This document shows positions 23,002 to 33,285 of a DNA stretch of 64,000 nucleotides, piece by piece. The notes under the pieces are model-generated. The model was not told where the DNA came from, did not search any database, and saw only the letters and a program-made list of their open reading frames with translations. Each line of letters begins with the position of its first letter. Positions within the stretch are counted from its first letter, which is position 1. Position numbers and translations under genes: made by a program. The DNA is taken from assembly GCA_023375675.1 (NCBI GenBank), contig JALQBC010000048.1:1-64000 (forward strand), read 5' to 3'. Source of the stretch: Cytospora piceicola. Its lineage: Eukaryota; Ascomycota; Sordariomycetes; Diaporthales; Cytosporaceae.

Positions 23002-24740
23002 CTTGACACTCGGCAAGCTCCGTTCGCATGCGGTTTCGAGTGACTCCGTGCCCAGTGGGCTACACCGCGATCAAAGATCAACTGTAGAGATGAGGAGGGT
23101 TGTCGGCATTACAAAGAAAGGCGTCAGTTGTCCAAGGGTTTTGTTGGTCCAATGTTGTAAGTTGGTGGGCAGAAAGTCTCCATGCGAGCCTTCTCTATTA
23201 GGTGCGAAAAAAAAGACAGCTAGGTAGGTACCTTGCGCAGCGACGGGAAAACGTTGTGGGAAAGGAAGAGAAATAGAAGGTCAGATGGAAATGACCAAAC
23301 TGAACGGAAGGAAGCCTCGCAGTCTAAAATCCCATACTGTATGTGTGTATGTGTGAATGTACCCTGCAGAATGGAATCTGAAGCGAGTGGCAGGCTCAGC
23401 CGTCAGCAGCTATGGGCCTTGACGAGCAACACAAAATGAGAAGTGATGAAATAAATGGCCAGCCCAGCTCTAGCTACGAGAAGTTGTTGAGAGACCAACT
23501 TATACGGCTGCAGATGAGTGTTCGACTGATAAAAAAAATAATAAGAGGCCTGAACCAAGAGATGGGACGGCGATGAGCTCTAATAGTGTTGATCCGTGCT
23601 CTGATCAACTCGCGAGACGCGCTAAAAGAAGCGCACATGATGCAATGAAGATTGATTGCGGATAACGGAACGGCTTCCTTGCGGCTGGCTCCACCTGGGC
23701 ACATCCCACCGTGACATCCCAGTAGCCCCAGGTGCTAGGCCCAAAAGAAATAGCAACCCGCACGTGCCACTATGGAAATGCAACCCTGGACTCTGTGGGG
23801 GGACGGCGCAGGTGGGTCTGGGGTCCCTCCACCGGTCATATCTGAGTCAATGTTGAGAGCCTTCCAGGTCTCCAGGGTTGTCTTCAGGTTCTGAAACGGG
23901 GCAAGGCTTCAAAAGGACATGTCTTTGGGTCTGATAAGGTGGTCAAAGTATCTAGGTCCCTAGATGTGCGACCTGTCAACTCCAGGCTACTGTGTTCTAC
24001 TATACTACCAAGGAGCTTCAGCGACGGAGGCGTGCCGTATCACAGGCCCCATCCGAGCAGCAGTCAGCCTAACAGAAAAACATGGGATCCTTGGTCAGTC
24101 TTATACAACTAGATTGGTGAACGCTTCATGCCCAACCGGCGCAGTATCCCGGACAAAGAAGTAGATTCGTGGCGACTAACTCTCTATCTACACTGTCCTC
24201 GTGACCTCAAAATGGGTGGGACCAACCCCTTACCAGGCTGAAAACGCAGCATATGGTCCGGGCATGCATACCGGTGTATTGTGTCTTGGTTGAATTCCAG
24301 CTTCCTCCTCGGCGGGCATAGATTGAGTTCTCCCTGCCAGCATACTCATGTCCAGAATCAAGGCCATCATGCCCTTTGCATACATACCCTTTTGTCTCCG
24401 GCGCCCCTCTCATTGCCTTGCAACAACCCCCCTACAACACGCAGTCTAGTGACAATGCGCTGCGCTAACACAGTGTTTCCACTCTGGATCGTCCGAGTAG
24501 TATTTTCCATACACTGGCTTACACCCGCCCCCCTGCTTTCGATGGCATCGTCGGTCCACTTGACGCTCAACCAAACCAGTCTTTCCTGAGCCGAGTATTG
24601 CAGCATCTCCAACCAGGAGCAAATGAAGGCTCTTCAAAGAGGGACCACTGAACCGACTACAGGCTGCCTTCGCTACTTCCAGGTCTGCTGCTCCTTGCGT
24701 CTCCGGACATGTTCGAGACACCGGTACACCAGTCCTGCCC
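23002..24740. other. Intergenic, upstream of the SNF2 gene
   Basis: About 1.7 kb with short, unrelated frames only. It contains TAGGTAGGTACC near 23222. I see no conserved protein or RNA gene. Confidence 0.55.
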
Positions 24741-25223
24741 CTAGGATGGTCTAACAATTTTCTGTGCGTGCAAGTACATCAGCCCGAGGAGCGGCTTCTG
24801 GGACTGCACCACAGGCGAGAAGGTTCCATCACGGCCGTGCTGTCGACCACGGCTCCGCGTCCTCTGCCGCCTGCGCTTGCTCGTCGATGCTGGCGCCATT
24901 TCGGGCATGCCCGGGGAGCGGGACCGGGAGGGGCTCTGGCTCCGCTGGTGGTTCTCCGGCCTCAGCACGATGATCCCGAGAAGACGTCCCTTGGACGAGG
25001 CTGAGGGGGTGTGGCCGGCGCGCGAATTGGCGCGAGAGGAGACGATGGCCAGGCGAGAAGACGACCGATGGCGGCACCGACCGCGGAAGGAGCACGATTC
25101 GGCCCTAGTAGAGGTGAACGAGATAGGCTCTCTGCGGCGCTTTCGTCCCCGGGACTCTGGGTCCGGGGTTGACAGCCCCCGAGAGGCGTAGTGCTCGGGG
25201 ATAGAGAACGTAGGAGGCTCCAT
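24741..25223 (-). CDS. Hypothetical basic Ser/Arg-rich protein
   Basis: A single frame of 160 residues beginning MEPPTFSIPEHYASRG. It is rich in Arg and Ser, with basic clusters (RGRKRRREP, SKRRRQRTRSRGRQ) and short SPSRSRSPG repeats. These resemble nuclear-localisation and RS-like low-complexity sequence, but no domain is recognised. The frame is open in several registers because of GC-rich composition, so it could be spurious. In its favour are a proper ATG and an isolated position between two long intergenic stretches. Function unknown. Confidence 0.35.
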   Translation of the reverse strand: MEPPTFSIPEHYASRGLSTPDPESRGRKRRREPISFTSTRAESCSFRGRCRHRSSSRLAIVSSRANSRAGHTPSASSKGRLLGIIVLRPENHQRSQSPSRSRSPGMPEMAPASTSKRRRQRTRSRGRQHGRDGTFSPVVQSQKPLLGLMYLHAQKIVRPS

Positions 25224-26494
25224 GATCAGGGTTTATGTTGAATATCTTGAAAGCCGGTTTGACTTTGATGATATGTGACTTGTTATGTTGGTAAGAAAAG
25301 CGGGTTTCTTTTGTTGTCTCTGACTCTGGGCGGCCTTCTTATACTGACTTTGGTGAAGGTATCACTGACTGTTACACAAGAACAAACACGACAAGATCTC
25401 GGAACAATCGAGTAATCGAGTCGCACAAGTGCTGTGGATTCCCGTACTAGTAAATACTCAAAAGTTGCGGAAATCGCATGATATCAGCCCACGGGGATGA
25501 AGTCGGAAGTGAGGGGCCCCGCGCTCCCCATAAATGCCCCAAGAAAGTTCCAAGACATCCGGCATTGGCTAGCGCTGGCAGACATCGGGCATGAGGGCGA
25601 TGATCGAAACCTTGTTGTCTGGTCACTTGGGCAGGAAGGAAACAGCATCAAACCCCGGAGAGTTCCAAGTTTTGGGAGCAATCCCAGCCGATCATGGCTG
25701 AGCTTGGCTGCAGATCTACCGCGGTCTGTCAATCTTATAGGTGGCGCATGACTTGGATCTAAGTATGGCAGCTTGGGGATGACTGGTCGAGTTGATAGCT
25801 CTGAAAAACTTCGAATGACAAGACAAAGGCAGCGAGTCAGATAGAAGCAAAGACGCGTTGATAAAACGTTGGAAGCCCAAGAGCTAACAGTAGGGACCGC
25901 GCGAAGCGGGACCATGTTGCCCAAAGCATGATCGAGACTGGGCCGGCAGTTGCTTTTTTGATGATGGCCTCATAGGCAAATGATGACCGCAGATCACTTG
26001 CGTACCTGAAGCCCACATTGCATGACACCTGTTACAGTCTTTGCTTGCTACATAATGTGTCCACCAGCCTGCCAACTGGGCGCATCTTACTGTGTAGTGG
26101 CATGACGTGGGGAGGCCCGTACACTTTTGGTTGGCGGCTGATGCAGTTCTCCCGAGGTTGTCTAATTGGTACAATGCGGTGCCTTAGGAGATTGGAGACC
26201 GCCGTTGATACCAACCCGAGTGATTCTTCCAGAATCGGATCGGCTTGGCCAGAACGAATCACCTTGCAGTAAACCCCAGAGGGAGCTGGAAGTGTTCAGA
26301 AGGGGGGATTTGGCCCGCGCTGTAAATCAATTTACTCCTCTTATGCGGTATTGTGCATATTGCATATGCCCAGGTATCTTTACAGAATGTTGTACATACC
26401 GGCTAAGGTTGACATTTGATCACCAGCTCCGGAAGCGGTCCAAAGGCTTAGTGGGATTTTCCTCACCAATAAACGCCTTGGTATCGTCGTCGCT
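25224..26494. other. Intergenic stretch without a supported gene
   Basis: About 1.3 kb. Several frames of 60-180 codons occur on both strands, but none shows recognisable sequence and several overlap the AIM41 gene antisense. Confidence 0.5.
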
Positions 26495-27106
26495 TTACTT
26501 CGTCAAGTCCTTGGCGATCTGTGCAAGCTCGTTCCGGTTGACCTCCTTGCCCTCAAGGGGGCCACCCTTGGCCATGAGCCTCTTCATGACCTCGCCGGAG
26601 AGTCTCTTCTCATCCACGCCCTCGCTCTTAGCATCCGAGACGACCTTTTCCACAAGTGCTTGCATTTCCTCCTTGCCCAGGGTTTCGATTCCACTCTCCG
26701 CAATATAACTATCAATGATCTTGATCTGGGCCTCCTCTTTCTCGATCAGGTCCTCTCGGCCCGCGGCCCGCGCTTCTTGGGCCGCTTCTTGGTTACTCCG
26801 TGCTGTTTTCCTCAGCAGCTGTACGAGTTGGGCGTCGGTGCTTATAGGAGTAGAGGTCTTCGCGGCGTTGTTTGTCGCAGATATGACGCCTCGTAGGACT
26901 CCAAGTCGGGCTGTGTCTTTGGCCCTCATAGCAGTCTTGAGGTCGGCCTTGAGCTTTGCCATCAACGGAGGGGTCTGGGTGGTCTCGCTTGAGTATAGCC
27001 TGGTGGCTTGGAGGCGTGTGGGAGCAGCATTGGCTCTGAAAGCCGATCGCGTCGATTGCGACGATGCAAGCCGGCGAAAGGCTTGAATGGAACTGTTGCT
27101 GGCCAT
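26495..27106 (-). CDS. AIM41: AIM41-like mitochondrial GatB/YqeY domain protein
   Basis: Single-exon gene of 203 residues. The first 45 residues are rich in Arg, Ser and Ala with few acids (RRLASSQSTRSAFRANAAP), as in a mitochondrial targeting peptide. From PPLMAKLKADLKTAMRAKDT onward the sequence matches the YqeY family: an alpha-helical domain with RLGVLRGVISA, IDSYIAESG and a C-terminal part like the tail of GatB (LMAKGGPLEGKEVNRNELAQ). Yeast Aim41 is a mitochondrial protein of poorly defined role; YqeY proteins are suspected to act in tRNA-dependent amidation. The family assignment is firm, the biochemical role is not. It neighbours the LaeA-like methyltransferase on the same strand with no sign of joint regulation. 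Confidence 0.9.
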   Translation of the reverse strand: MASNSSIQAFRRLASSQSTRSAFRANAAPTRLQATRLYSSETTQTPPLMAKLKADLKTAMRAKDTARLGVLRGVISATNNAAKTSTPISTDAQLVQLLRKTARSNQEAAQEARAAGREDLIEKEEAQIKIIDSYIAESGIETLGKEEMQALVEKVVSDAKSEGVDEKRLSGEVMKRLMAKGGPLEGKEVNRNELAQIAKDLTK

Positions 27107-27765
27107 GGTGTCTAGGCTATTGTAATGTTGGCAGTGTACATAGTTGACTGATTCGGGCTACCTACTTTAAAATTGAGTCCAGAAGATAGGTATATTGCAC
27201 TGACGAAACGCGACTTCGAGTTGTTGAGGCGGCGGCGGGTAGTGACGAGGTGGGTTGGTTACTGCTACAGCTACAGTATACCCAGTAGAAAAATTCTATG
27301 GGGAGGAGCTTGGGCCATCTACCTGTAGCCCCCGTTATGGAGAGCTTCTCGGGATGTCCCAGGTACCCTTGTTTCCACGTGGCCGTTGCGCGGGCTGCTC
27401 AAGTACCTAAGTACTTGTACATGATCATATCTGGAAAGATCGTTTGTTTTGGAAGTTTTGTTGCACTGTCTAGGTATCTAAAGGAGGTAGGCTGAGGAAG
27501 GATGTATGAGTATACGCCTAATTATATATTGACATGTTGGCGAAGCGACTGGGAGTTGTTAAACCACTGATCCTGACGAAGTGTAGATTTGGAAGAGCCT
27601 AAGTATCTATCTGATGTGCTGCAGAACCTGGATCGTTTTGCTATGTACGGATTAAGGTGGATAGGTATACCATTAAGCAGCCAGAGCAGCCTGAGTTCGG
27701 TGGGCAGCTTGTCTTCAAAGGCAAGCATCCACCAAGGTACTTACGGGGGGCCTGGCCGTACCTTT
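27107..27765. other. Intergenic, promoter side of the AIM41 gene
   Basis: About 660 bp between two minus-strand genes. It contains AAGTACCTAAGTACTTGTAC-like palindromic sequence near 27400 and no supported gene. Confidence 0.5.
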
Positions 27766-29281
27766 TCAATTCACGTGTGACAATACCCACAGCCGACTTC
27801 CCAGCGACATTCTTCCATTTGTAGCCAAGGTTCCTCCGGCACCCCAGTTTCCAACATCGCCATGAACCACTATCTTCTCTTTTGGCCGAGGCACACATAA
27901 CTGTTGCGTCTGATAGTCAGTAACAGTTCCCCTTGTGTCGAGTTGAATAAGTACATACACGGGAAAATACGCCTTGAACGCTGGATCTAGCGCTTCTCTT
28001 CGAGCTTGTGCCACCAAGAGCTGTACGTCCGTGATTGACATCCCCAGACGCTCAGTCAATGGATATACTGCCAGTGAGCTGAGTAGGTGAAAAGTGTTTT
28101 CACGATTCGCAGTCCCGATCTCTTTCTCGCGTGGATCTAACATAATGTCAGTCTCTCTTCCGTTGTAAAACAAAGTACATCAGCGTACCGTCTGGCCACC
28201 CGCAAAGAGGCAACTGCATCATTCGGGACTCAACATTGACGAAGCCTGCGTCCCTCATCAAAGCTTCCAGTCGTATCCCTATTCTGCCATCCTTATTCGG
28301 TTGCAGGGTTTGTAAATAGAGCCGAGACCTGGCGACAGTCAGTCAATCGGTTGACTCGGTAGCAGCGATCTATCTCCCGCCCCATGGGACTCCCTCTTGG
28401 TTGCTGTCCTCCGTCTCCTTGCCTCCAGTCGAATATTGCCTTTTCCGGCCTCATCACTCTTTGTCGTCTCCGGTTTCTTGATTTGGATCCGAATTGGACT
28501 TGGGGTAAGGCTGGTATCGAAGGGAAACGGGAGCAGCTGCAAGACTTACCAGCGTCGAAGAGCATGGTCTGCCAACTATGGTGTTAACATTGGTCCTCGG
28601 AAGCGCCATCGGATTGTCTTACCATCTGTCAGTGTTCCGTTATTCGACTGAGCATTGAAGTATATTTCAGCCATCTGGCACCACCCGCCTGCAACTAGGA
28701 CGCGATTCAACTCTTTCATATAGTCGCCCCATCCGTCTGAATTGATTCCTCCTGCCATACAACGGCTCTGGACAACATCGAAGTGGGAGGACTCAAAGTT
28801 AAGCCTGTCCACGAAATCAGAATTGCTCTTCTCTCTTAGGGAAGAATTTTGGTCCCTACCGCTCATTCAGGTCATCGATCTCGAGGTACAAGTTCGGAGG
28901 TATGTCATAAGGGCTCATATGCGAGCAAATATCGACACCGATAACTTCGCATCTCTCGTATGTGTCGGCAACATCAACGGCCCAAGATCCCGATCCAAAG
29001 CCACAGTCGAGTATCCGGCGTGGAGGTGGTATTGGACTCGGGAAAATAAGTCTCCTGTCGAAAAGGATGTGGAACACATGATGCATCAAGTGCAGCCGCC
29101 CCGCTTCTTCCTATCATCGAAATGAGCTCTTTGGATTGGACACGTTCTTCGGTGCAAGTACCTCATCAACTGGAGCGAAGTATATTCCATTTTGTAGTGA
29201 GTATTTCTGAAATATCCTGTTGTGGTGTTCCACCGTCTCTAAGTACTCGTCGGGCACAGGACTGCTGTGGCCGTGGCACAT
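27766..29281 (-). CDS. LaeA-like SAM-dependent methyltransferase
   Basis: Methyltransferase of the large fungal LaeA/UMTA-type family; some members regulate secondary metabolism, most have unknown substrates. Exons: 29281-29162, 29110-28860, 28804-28623, 28568-28550 (19 nt), 28328-28189 and 28136-27766. The order matches the family: HNRIFQKYSLQNGIYFAPVDE, EEAGRLHLMHHVFHILFDRR, SAM motif I RILDCGFGSGSWAVDVADTY, then DVVQSRCMAGGINSDGWGDY, GGWCQMAEIYFNAQSNNGTL, DHALRRW, MMQLPLCGWPDDPREKEIG and YPLTERLGMS. Unspliced at the end it gives 360 residues. A probable 54-nt intron (27954-27901) would shorten it to 342. No backbone synthase gene is nearby. The start at MCHGHSSPVPDE is the first ATG in frame with the conserved region. 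It appears intact. Confidence 0.88.
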
Positions 29282-32200
29282 TTTAGTGATCTCTTTCACT
29301 GACTCCTGGAAGGGCTCGAAGACCAACGTACACTTCCATAGTCGAACAGATTGTGGTGCTCGGATATCCCTCAACGATCGATCTAAGTGGTCTGCAACAA
29401 GCGATACTTGATCTGATAATCGAGAGCTAGAACAGGCCCAAAAATTTGGCTGGCAATGATGGTGGTATTAAAGAAGATAGAATCAGACTGTTCACATTCC
29501 GGGCAATGTGGAAGGTGCAAAAACATCGTTTGATCAGGGCATGTGTGGGTACTGATGAGCCTGGTCATGCACTTAAGCAGGTAAGTGAAATTGACGGATT
29601 AGGAGATTGACTGACTACAATGCAGATACAACCCAGTGAATTCCTCACAAATGTGTCCCAAGCAACGTCAAATCAATCTAGTGTCTTGTTTGAGAAACAT
29701 GCGTCTTTCTTTCCAGACCAGACCAAGATGCCTTGAACCAGCTGGCAAAAGCAACAGTCGGCGTTGTGTCTAGAGAATATATAAAACAAGAGATATATGG
29801 CATGTCGCCTTATAGTTAAGATTGCTTTATGCAAGGCTCTCAGGAAGACTCGAGCTCCACATCGAGGCCACCCCGTGGATCTGCCGTGGTAGCAACTCTC
29901 GCCCCACGACTTTCCGTTGTTGCCAACGGACTACAAGGGTGACAAAGGGCATGCTTTTCATAACCAAGGGGCTGGGACTGTTTTAGTCTGATGCACCTCC
30001 GACTTAGCCGCTACCACCCTTGGAGAGGTCTTGTGGGTCATATTCAGTGGCCAGAAGCATATATCCTGGTGAGCTCTCCTATCTCGGGGCAACCGACAGC
30101 GAATAGACCTCGGTACCCTTTCTCAAGGATCCAATCAGTATGATCTTGCTACACCCATAACGTCTTATAAGCAGGAGAACAGACTCCATAATGCGCGCTG
30201 AGCCTCTATGAAACATTGCAGAATGAAGAAGGGTTAAGCAGCGCACCAGCAAAGCGACCGGACGATCAAGACGTGGATGTCTTGGATGCCGGATATAGAA
30301 ATGAGAGAATCTGGACGCATCGCCTGGTATTGTCGAGATGTCGTAACGATGTAAGTAGTCAGACGACGTTTCGAGCTCAGTCTTGAGGAGCAGGCATTGA
30401 ACCACTACAAGACTCTCTCTTAGCAAAGACTACTAAAGGGCGAGCCAGACTTTCGCGCAAATGCCCCCCGATATTTCCAGCCAGCAGGCAACCGTTTTCT
30501 TCGTCAATGCCTGCCATCGGCGTATGCACGATTACAAACAGTTGCCCGGGGGTCACTCCTTATCGACGCTGATCCGGTGATACCTAGGTCAGAACCGACG
30601 GCGAGTACAATTGCTCGAATATTTCGTCTCTACTCCATCCATGGTTCCTATTTCTTTTTACCCTCGTTTCTCTCACGGATGCTTGGAGACCTGTATCAGT
30701 CTACGCTGCCGGAGTCGGGGGCATCATCCCCTTCAGACAGACAAGGAGTGGTCCTCTCTCAGTACCATATTTTGCGAGGGCCTGTTGACACCAATTGACA
30801 GGCTGCGGATGCTTGACACGTCTCGACCTTTGGTTTCGCCAATCTGCGGACGATGGCTCCAGGCAATCCGTGGTTTTCCAAATGTCTGGAGCCGGACAAA
30901 AGCTGGCTCGATTGGACTTGATCCGCAAAAGCAGACCGGGCAGAAAAGGTTCGCCAAACAACGTCAGATTTTCCGGACGGCCACTCAAAGCACATCAGGG
31001 CCTTGACAGACGTTAAAAGTCCCGAACCAATTACCGCAATGGGCTGATGCGGTCCGGCTAGTCGCCGTGCCATACGTTCGGTTATTCATGGTCCCCTAGT
31101 TCGCTACCGACTACCTATAAAACTGCCGGGCCCGCCGTGGAGACGTTTTTAGCCATCGCCCTAAGGAGTCGAGGTGGGCAGTGGGCAGGCATCATGAGGC
31201 ATAAAAGGCAGCTCAAGCACGATCTCATTGTCATCAGCCCCTCAGGCCCCCCTTGACGATCAGCAGCACTGAGAAGTCCGGGCAAGATCGGTGCACGAAA
31301 TACGAGTGTACACGGTGGAGAATCCTGGGCCTAGATGACCCATGGTGCCCCAAGCAAGGAGACATCGAACAGCTCTGCGCTTCTCGGACCATGGCAACCA
31401 GGTGGAAATTGGTTGCTGGCCATCTTTGCCAGCGATTGAACAACAGCGAAGTCCCCCTTCGCGCTGACGTTGACGACAGGCCACGAGTGGGGACCCGAAC
31501 TCGCACGAGGCGACGTTGAATCGACAGGCTACCCCTGGTCTTATAGAGGGCGACCCAGCGCTCTGGGACCTAAAATCCCGAGGCTTTGGGACGGCTCTCG
31601 CTTACATAAGGTCGTGAAACAGCTCACATTTCATACGCACCCTCTCTCTTTCTCTTGGAGAAGCATGATGATGAGGATGGATTGTCTTTTCTCATTCCGT
31701 CGCTGAGCTCTGTTCGTCAGCACAAGTCACATCATCCCCACCCCCGGGGATCCAACCATCGTTGCCCGCCCAGCTCTCGGAAATGACGATGTTGTACGCG
31801 CGCAACAACTCACTCACATAAGCGGTTCTACCACGCTCGATATCCGACAACAAATCCCGATTCCTGCGGGGCCATCCCACCGGGTACATTTTCCACAAAC
31901 TCTTAGTACTTTTGTAGCCGGGACACTACGTCTCCGAGGAGCCGAAAGACTGCAACCAGCGCGAAGGAGGTTACCATCTCAGGAAAGGAGTACCGTATAC
32001 GCATAGTCTGATGAAACTGCGAAACCGACCCCCCACTTGTCGGCTTTCCCCCTTACTAATCACTATAGACGTCTTCCCTGCTCAGGTTCATCTTGAAGTC
32101 CACACCACAGTGAAAGCCACTTTTGCCCACTTTTGGCCAGCCGGAGCCTATTAGATGAGGCAGGCATATGGATCAATTCCACCAGATCTTGCGGTATGTC

Positions 32201-33285
32201 ACAAAGTCGCAGTCCCGAAAGGACCGTGCCGAAACTCCGCCAGAGTCTTCGGGTGCTTTTCGATTCCGAACTGGAACCGCCCCCGTATGTATGTACGAGG
32301 AGATGAAACCGGCAGGATGGTATCACAGGCGGGTCTGTTGAAGTGGGTAGAAGAACCCAGCCGGCTGGGTCTCCCCGGTCAGGGGAGTTCGAAGGGGCTT
32401 GCTTGTTGGCTCGGCCTTCCTTTGCAGCCAATCTCCCCCGGTTGGGCTCGTCGGCCCTATCCATTCCTTCGGGTCGTGACGTGCTTGGAATTGGACCCCT
32501 GCTCGGGATTTCACATGCTTTTGTTTTCGGCAGCACGAAGAGAGCGAGCGGGCGTTGTGGTTCTGTTTGGGACCCGGCTCCCTAGGCCTCCGAGGGTGCC
32601 ATGAATAATCACATTGTCAGGGCTCGTAAGGGTATCCCTAAGTGGACTGAGGAGTCCCGGGAGAGGCGAGGATATGTACCAGAGACGACCCCCGAGCTAC
32701 GAAGAATGGTTGATGCAGTCTGTACTATACCCTCACCGTATCCCCCTTTCTCTGTATCGTGCAGTCCACAACGCCCCGGAGCCAGCTGCTCACAAAAGAC
32801 TCTTGCCGGATCTACGCATCATTACCGAGAGTCAATCACGGACATATATACGTAACGGGCGAACAAATAAATGCAGCCGAGGTCGATTTTGGTATAGGTC
32901 GCTGGAAATTGTGAGATTTCATATACTCAACACAGAAAAACCCAGCCTAGTAACCAAACAAAAGGCCCCATCGCCCCCTTCATGCCATGCGTGCTCATCA
33001 TTATCTCAATTGTCGTGCAGGAAACCACCAAGAGCAACAGTATGCGATTGGCTGCTCGTCATTGGATGGAAACATCTTTGCCATCGACGATTCCACCCCC
33101 CCCCCCCCCCCAAACATGCATCCTTTCCGAGTGCCATGCATTATTTTCTCTAACGAAAGTCCCCAATCGTTGTAGCCAAGGAACTGAAAGCCAGCAAACC
33201 CTTCAGGAGTGCGTGTACAACACTTAGGACACAACGACACAGGGAAGATCCTCTTACACTTTCCCCTCACAAAGGCCGTGACACA
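29282..33285. other. Gene-poor 4-kb stretch
   Basis: I found no supported gene. Frames of 60-157 codons are scattered on both strands with no family resemblance, and composition is normal rather than RIP-like. A 16-base C run lies at 33096-33111. Old decayed sequence or a long promoter region are both possible. Confidence 0.5.
33096..33111 (+). repeat. Poly-C tract (16 C)
   Basis: Homopolymer run of C in intergenic DNA about 175 bp downstream of the PI 4-kinase stop codon. Similar runs occur at 41304-41315 (C) and 46453-46465 (G). Confidence 0.9.

Noticed and set aside
29383..29568. Possible 5' exon of the LaeA-like gene (HLPHCPECEQS)
   Set aside because: It cannot be joined to the conserved exon with a convincing intron, and the family start is already reached at MCHGHSSPVPDE.
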